In this document: positions 62,409-64,000 of the stretch, in pieces | How positions within the stretch are numbered: position 1 is the stretch's first letter | How the letters are laid out: the number at the start of each line of letters is the position of its first letter | DNA from: an uncultured Lacinutrix sp. | GTDB lineage: Bacteria; Bacteroidota; Bacteroidia; Flavobacteriales; Flavobacteriaceae | Reading direction: 5' to 3' | Assembly (NCBI GenBank): GCA_937129145.1 | Contig: CAKZMU010000007.1 | Coordinates: 62,001-126,000, forward strand | Length of the DNA: 64,000 bases | The notes under the pieces: generated by a model | What the model was told of the DNA's origin: nothing | Database searches by the model: none | The model's input: the letters and a program-made list of their open reading frames with translations, nothing else | Position numbers and translations under genes: made by a program

Positions 62409-63959
62409 CTAACGAGGATTCAATACAGCAAAGGGTATAATAACTTCTTCTAGCGACACACCACCATGTTGATAGGTATTACGATAGTAACTCACATAAT
62501 GATTGTAGTTATTTGGATAGGCGAAAAACAAATCGCCTTTGGCAAAAATAAACGAACTGCTCATAGAAAGGCTAGGTAAGTGGATATCTTTTGGGTTAGT
62601 GGCGGCATACACCTCTTTATCTTCGTACGTTAGACTACGCCCTGTTTTATAACGAAGATTTAAACTAGTATCCCTATCTCCAATAACTTTTGAAGGATTT
62701 TTTACACTAATAGTCCCATGGTCTGTGGTGATTATTAACTTAAAGCCCATTTGTTGCGCTTGTTGTATCATTTCAAATAAAGGTGAGTTTTTAAACCAAC
62801 TCACAGTTAATGATCTATAAGCTTTATCGTTTGATGCTAATTCCTTGACCACTTCCATTTCGGTTTTGGAGTGTGATAGCATATCCACAAAGTTGTAAAC
62901 CACCACTGTTAAGTCGTTATCTTTTTTTGATTTAAAGTTATCTACTAATTTTTTTCCTGACTTAAGGTTAGTGATTTTTGAGTATTCACATTTTAAATGC
63001 CCTAAGCCCAATCGTTTTAATTGCGCTTGCAAAAATTCGTTTTCAAACATATTTTTTCCACCTTCGTCTGTATCGTTTTTCCAGTAGTTAGGATGCAGTC
63101 GCTCCATATCACTTGGCATTAACCCAGAGAAAATGGCATTTCTTGCATATTGAGTAGCTGTTGGTAGGATACTATAATATGGTGTTTCGTATTCTTTTTT
63201 ATAATAGGTTTGTATTATGGGTTCAAAAGCTTTCCATTGATCGTATCTTAAATTATCAATCAAAACAAATAGGGTAGGTTGCTCTTTACTTAGTTCTGGC
63301 ACTACCTTTTCTCTGAATAAATTATGCGACATCGTTGGCGCATCAGAATTACCAAACCAGTCCTGATAATTTTTATCTATAAACTTCCCAAACTGCGCAT
63401 TGGCTTCGCTTTTTTGAGATTCTAAAATTTCAAACATCGCTGGGTCATCAATATTTTCCAACTCCATTTCCCAGTAAATCAGTTTTTGGTATAGAGCTGA
63501 CCACTCTTCGTAAGTGTTTACCATGGATAGGTCCATAGCAATCTTCCTAAACTCTTGCTGGTAATTTGAGGTTGTTTTTTCAGACACCAATCGTGTGTGG
63601 TCTAAATTCTTTTTAAGACTCAGTAATATTTGGTTTGGATTAACTGGTTTAATCAAATAATCGGCAATTTTGCTACCAATAGCTTCTTCCATAATATACT
63701 CTTCTTCACTTTTGGTAATCATCACTACAGGAATGTTGGCGCGTTTTTCTTTAATTTCCGAGAGCGTTTCCAATCCCGTTAATCCAGGCATATTTTCATC
63801 TAAAAAAACAATATCAAAATTCTTTTCTTCAATCACCTCTATAGCCTCGGTACCGCTTTGACATGTGGTAACATTGTAGTTTTTCTTTTCTAAAAATAAT
63901 ATGTGTGGTTTTAATAAATCTATTTCATCATCAACCCAAAGGATGTTTATGTTGCTCAT
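62409..63959 (-). CDS. porX: T9SS response regulator PorX (receiver plus PglZ domain)
   Basis: A 516-residue regulator of type IX secretion. The receiver domain begins ILWVDDEIDLLKPH and has the phosphorylated Asp in IVFLDENMPG (about residue 54), with MITKSEEEY and YLIKPVNP supplying the Thr/Lys. A middle helical segment leads to a PglZ phosphatase-fold domain: LFVLIDNLRYDQWKAF, PTATQYARNAIFSGL, FVDMLSHS and ITTDHGTISVKNP hold metal ligands. In Porphyromonas and Flavobacterium PorX, with PorY, controls T9SS genes via a sigma factor. It is the link to the three T9SS cargo genes in the window. Confidence 0.96.
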   Translation of the reverse strand: MSNINILWVDDEIDLLKPHILFLEKKNYNVTTCQSGTEAIEVIEEKNFDIVFLDENMPGLTGLETLSEIKEKRANIPVVMITKSEEEYIMEEAIGSKIADYLIKPVNPNQILLSLKKNLDHTRLVSEKTTSNYQQEFRKIAMDLSMVNTYEEWSALYQKLIYWEMELENIDDPAMFEILESQKSEANAQFGKFIDKNYQDWFGNSDAPTMSHNLFREKVVPELSKEQPTLFVLIDNLRYDQWKAFEPIIQTYYKKEYETPYYSILPTATQYARNAIFSGLMPSDMERLHPNYWKNDTDEGGKNMFENEFLQAQLKRLGLGHLKCEYSKITNLKSGKKLVDNFKSKKDNDLTVVVYNFVDMLSHSKTEMEVVKELASNDKAYRSLTVSWFKNSPLFEMIQQAQQMGFKLIITTDHGTISVKNPSKVIGDRDTSLNLRYKTGRSLTYEDKEVYAATNPKDIHLPSLSMSSSFIFAKGDLFFAYPNNYNHYVSYYRNTYQHGGVSLEEVIIPFAVLNPR

Positions 63960-63964
63960 ATAAT

Positions 63965-63972
63965 TATATTTG
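63965..63972 (+). promoter_or_regulatory. Candidate -7 element for a gene beyond the right edge
   Basis: TATATTTG on the plus strand lies just upstream of porX and points out of the window. If real, a gene on the plus strand begins after 64000. Nothing further can be seen. Confidence 0.25.
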
Positions 63973-64000
63973 TATAACTTTTAATTAAAACAAGTTTGAA

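Overview
The window is about two thirds A+T and reads as chromosomal DNA of a marine-type member of the Flavobacteriaceae (Bacteroidota). The evidence is PorX, three proteins with C-terminal type IX secretion (T9SS) sorting domains, many lipoproteins, DUF4294/DUF4268/DUF4258-type flavobacterial proteins, lack of Shine-Dalgarno leaders, and many upstream copies of the Bacteroidota -7 promoter element TAnnTTTG. No rRNA, tRNA, CRISPR array, insertion sequence or prophage was seen.

Region 1 (1-17 kb) is mostly housekeeping and secreted enzymes. It starts with the N-terminus of a DUF262 protein cut by the left edge, then an ABC exporter with mscL, a PSMA-like M28 peptidase, a Bcr/CflA-type MFS transporter, and a run of small genes (one-domain degenerate DEAD-box protein, DinB-like protein, orphans and lipoproteins). 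An amidohydrolase, PrsW-type protease, TTG-started Nudix enzyme, penicillin acylase, M42 peptidase, DUF4294 protein and hemolysin III follow. Two different dispersed palindromes, built to the same plan, sit in convergent gaps at 4929-4994 and 14368-14448.

Region 2 (17-40 kb) holds secreted and regulatory genes. These are a beta-propeller lipoprotein, a class C beta-lactamase-like hydrolase, a peptidase S51 protein, a DUF1800-DUF1501-T9SS operon, a multicopper oxidase facing a ZIP transporter, a methyltransferase pair with mirrored promoters, a Gfo/Idh-DUF1080 pair for keto-sugar chemistry, an orphan gene flanked by inverted GTGTGCCAAC repeats, TerC, an XRE regulator divergent from an M14 peptidase, an Lrp regulator, aroB and proline dehydrogenase.

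Region 3 (40-56 kb) is an exopolysaccharide locus on the minus strand: Wzx flippase, Wzy-like polymerase, asparagine-synthase-type amidotransferase, glycosyltransferase, initiating sugar transferase, FemAB-like transferase, polysaccharide deacetylase, DegT aminotransferase, then after a 388-base gap a 4,6-dehydratase, Wza and Wzc. The FemAB, deacetylase and amidotransferase trio resembles exosortase-linked EPS loci, yet no exosortase is present. A divergent 1071-residue T9SS protein with a propeller-like head and eight Ig-like repeats borders the locus.

Region 4 (59-64 kb) carries the order DUF4258 protein, alanine dehydrogenase, membrane protein with a small overlapping secreted ORF, tsaE, porX. 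PorX is the T9SS response regulator and so is functionally tied to the sorted proteins elsewhere in the window.
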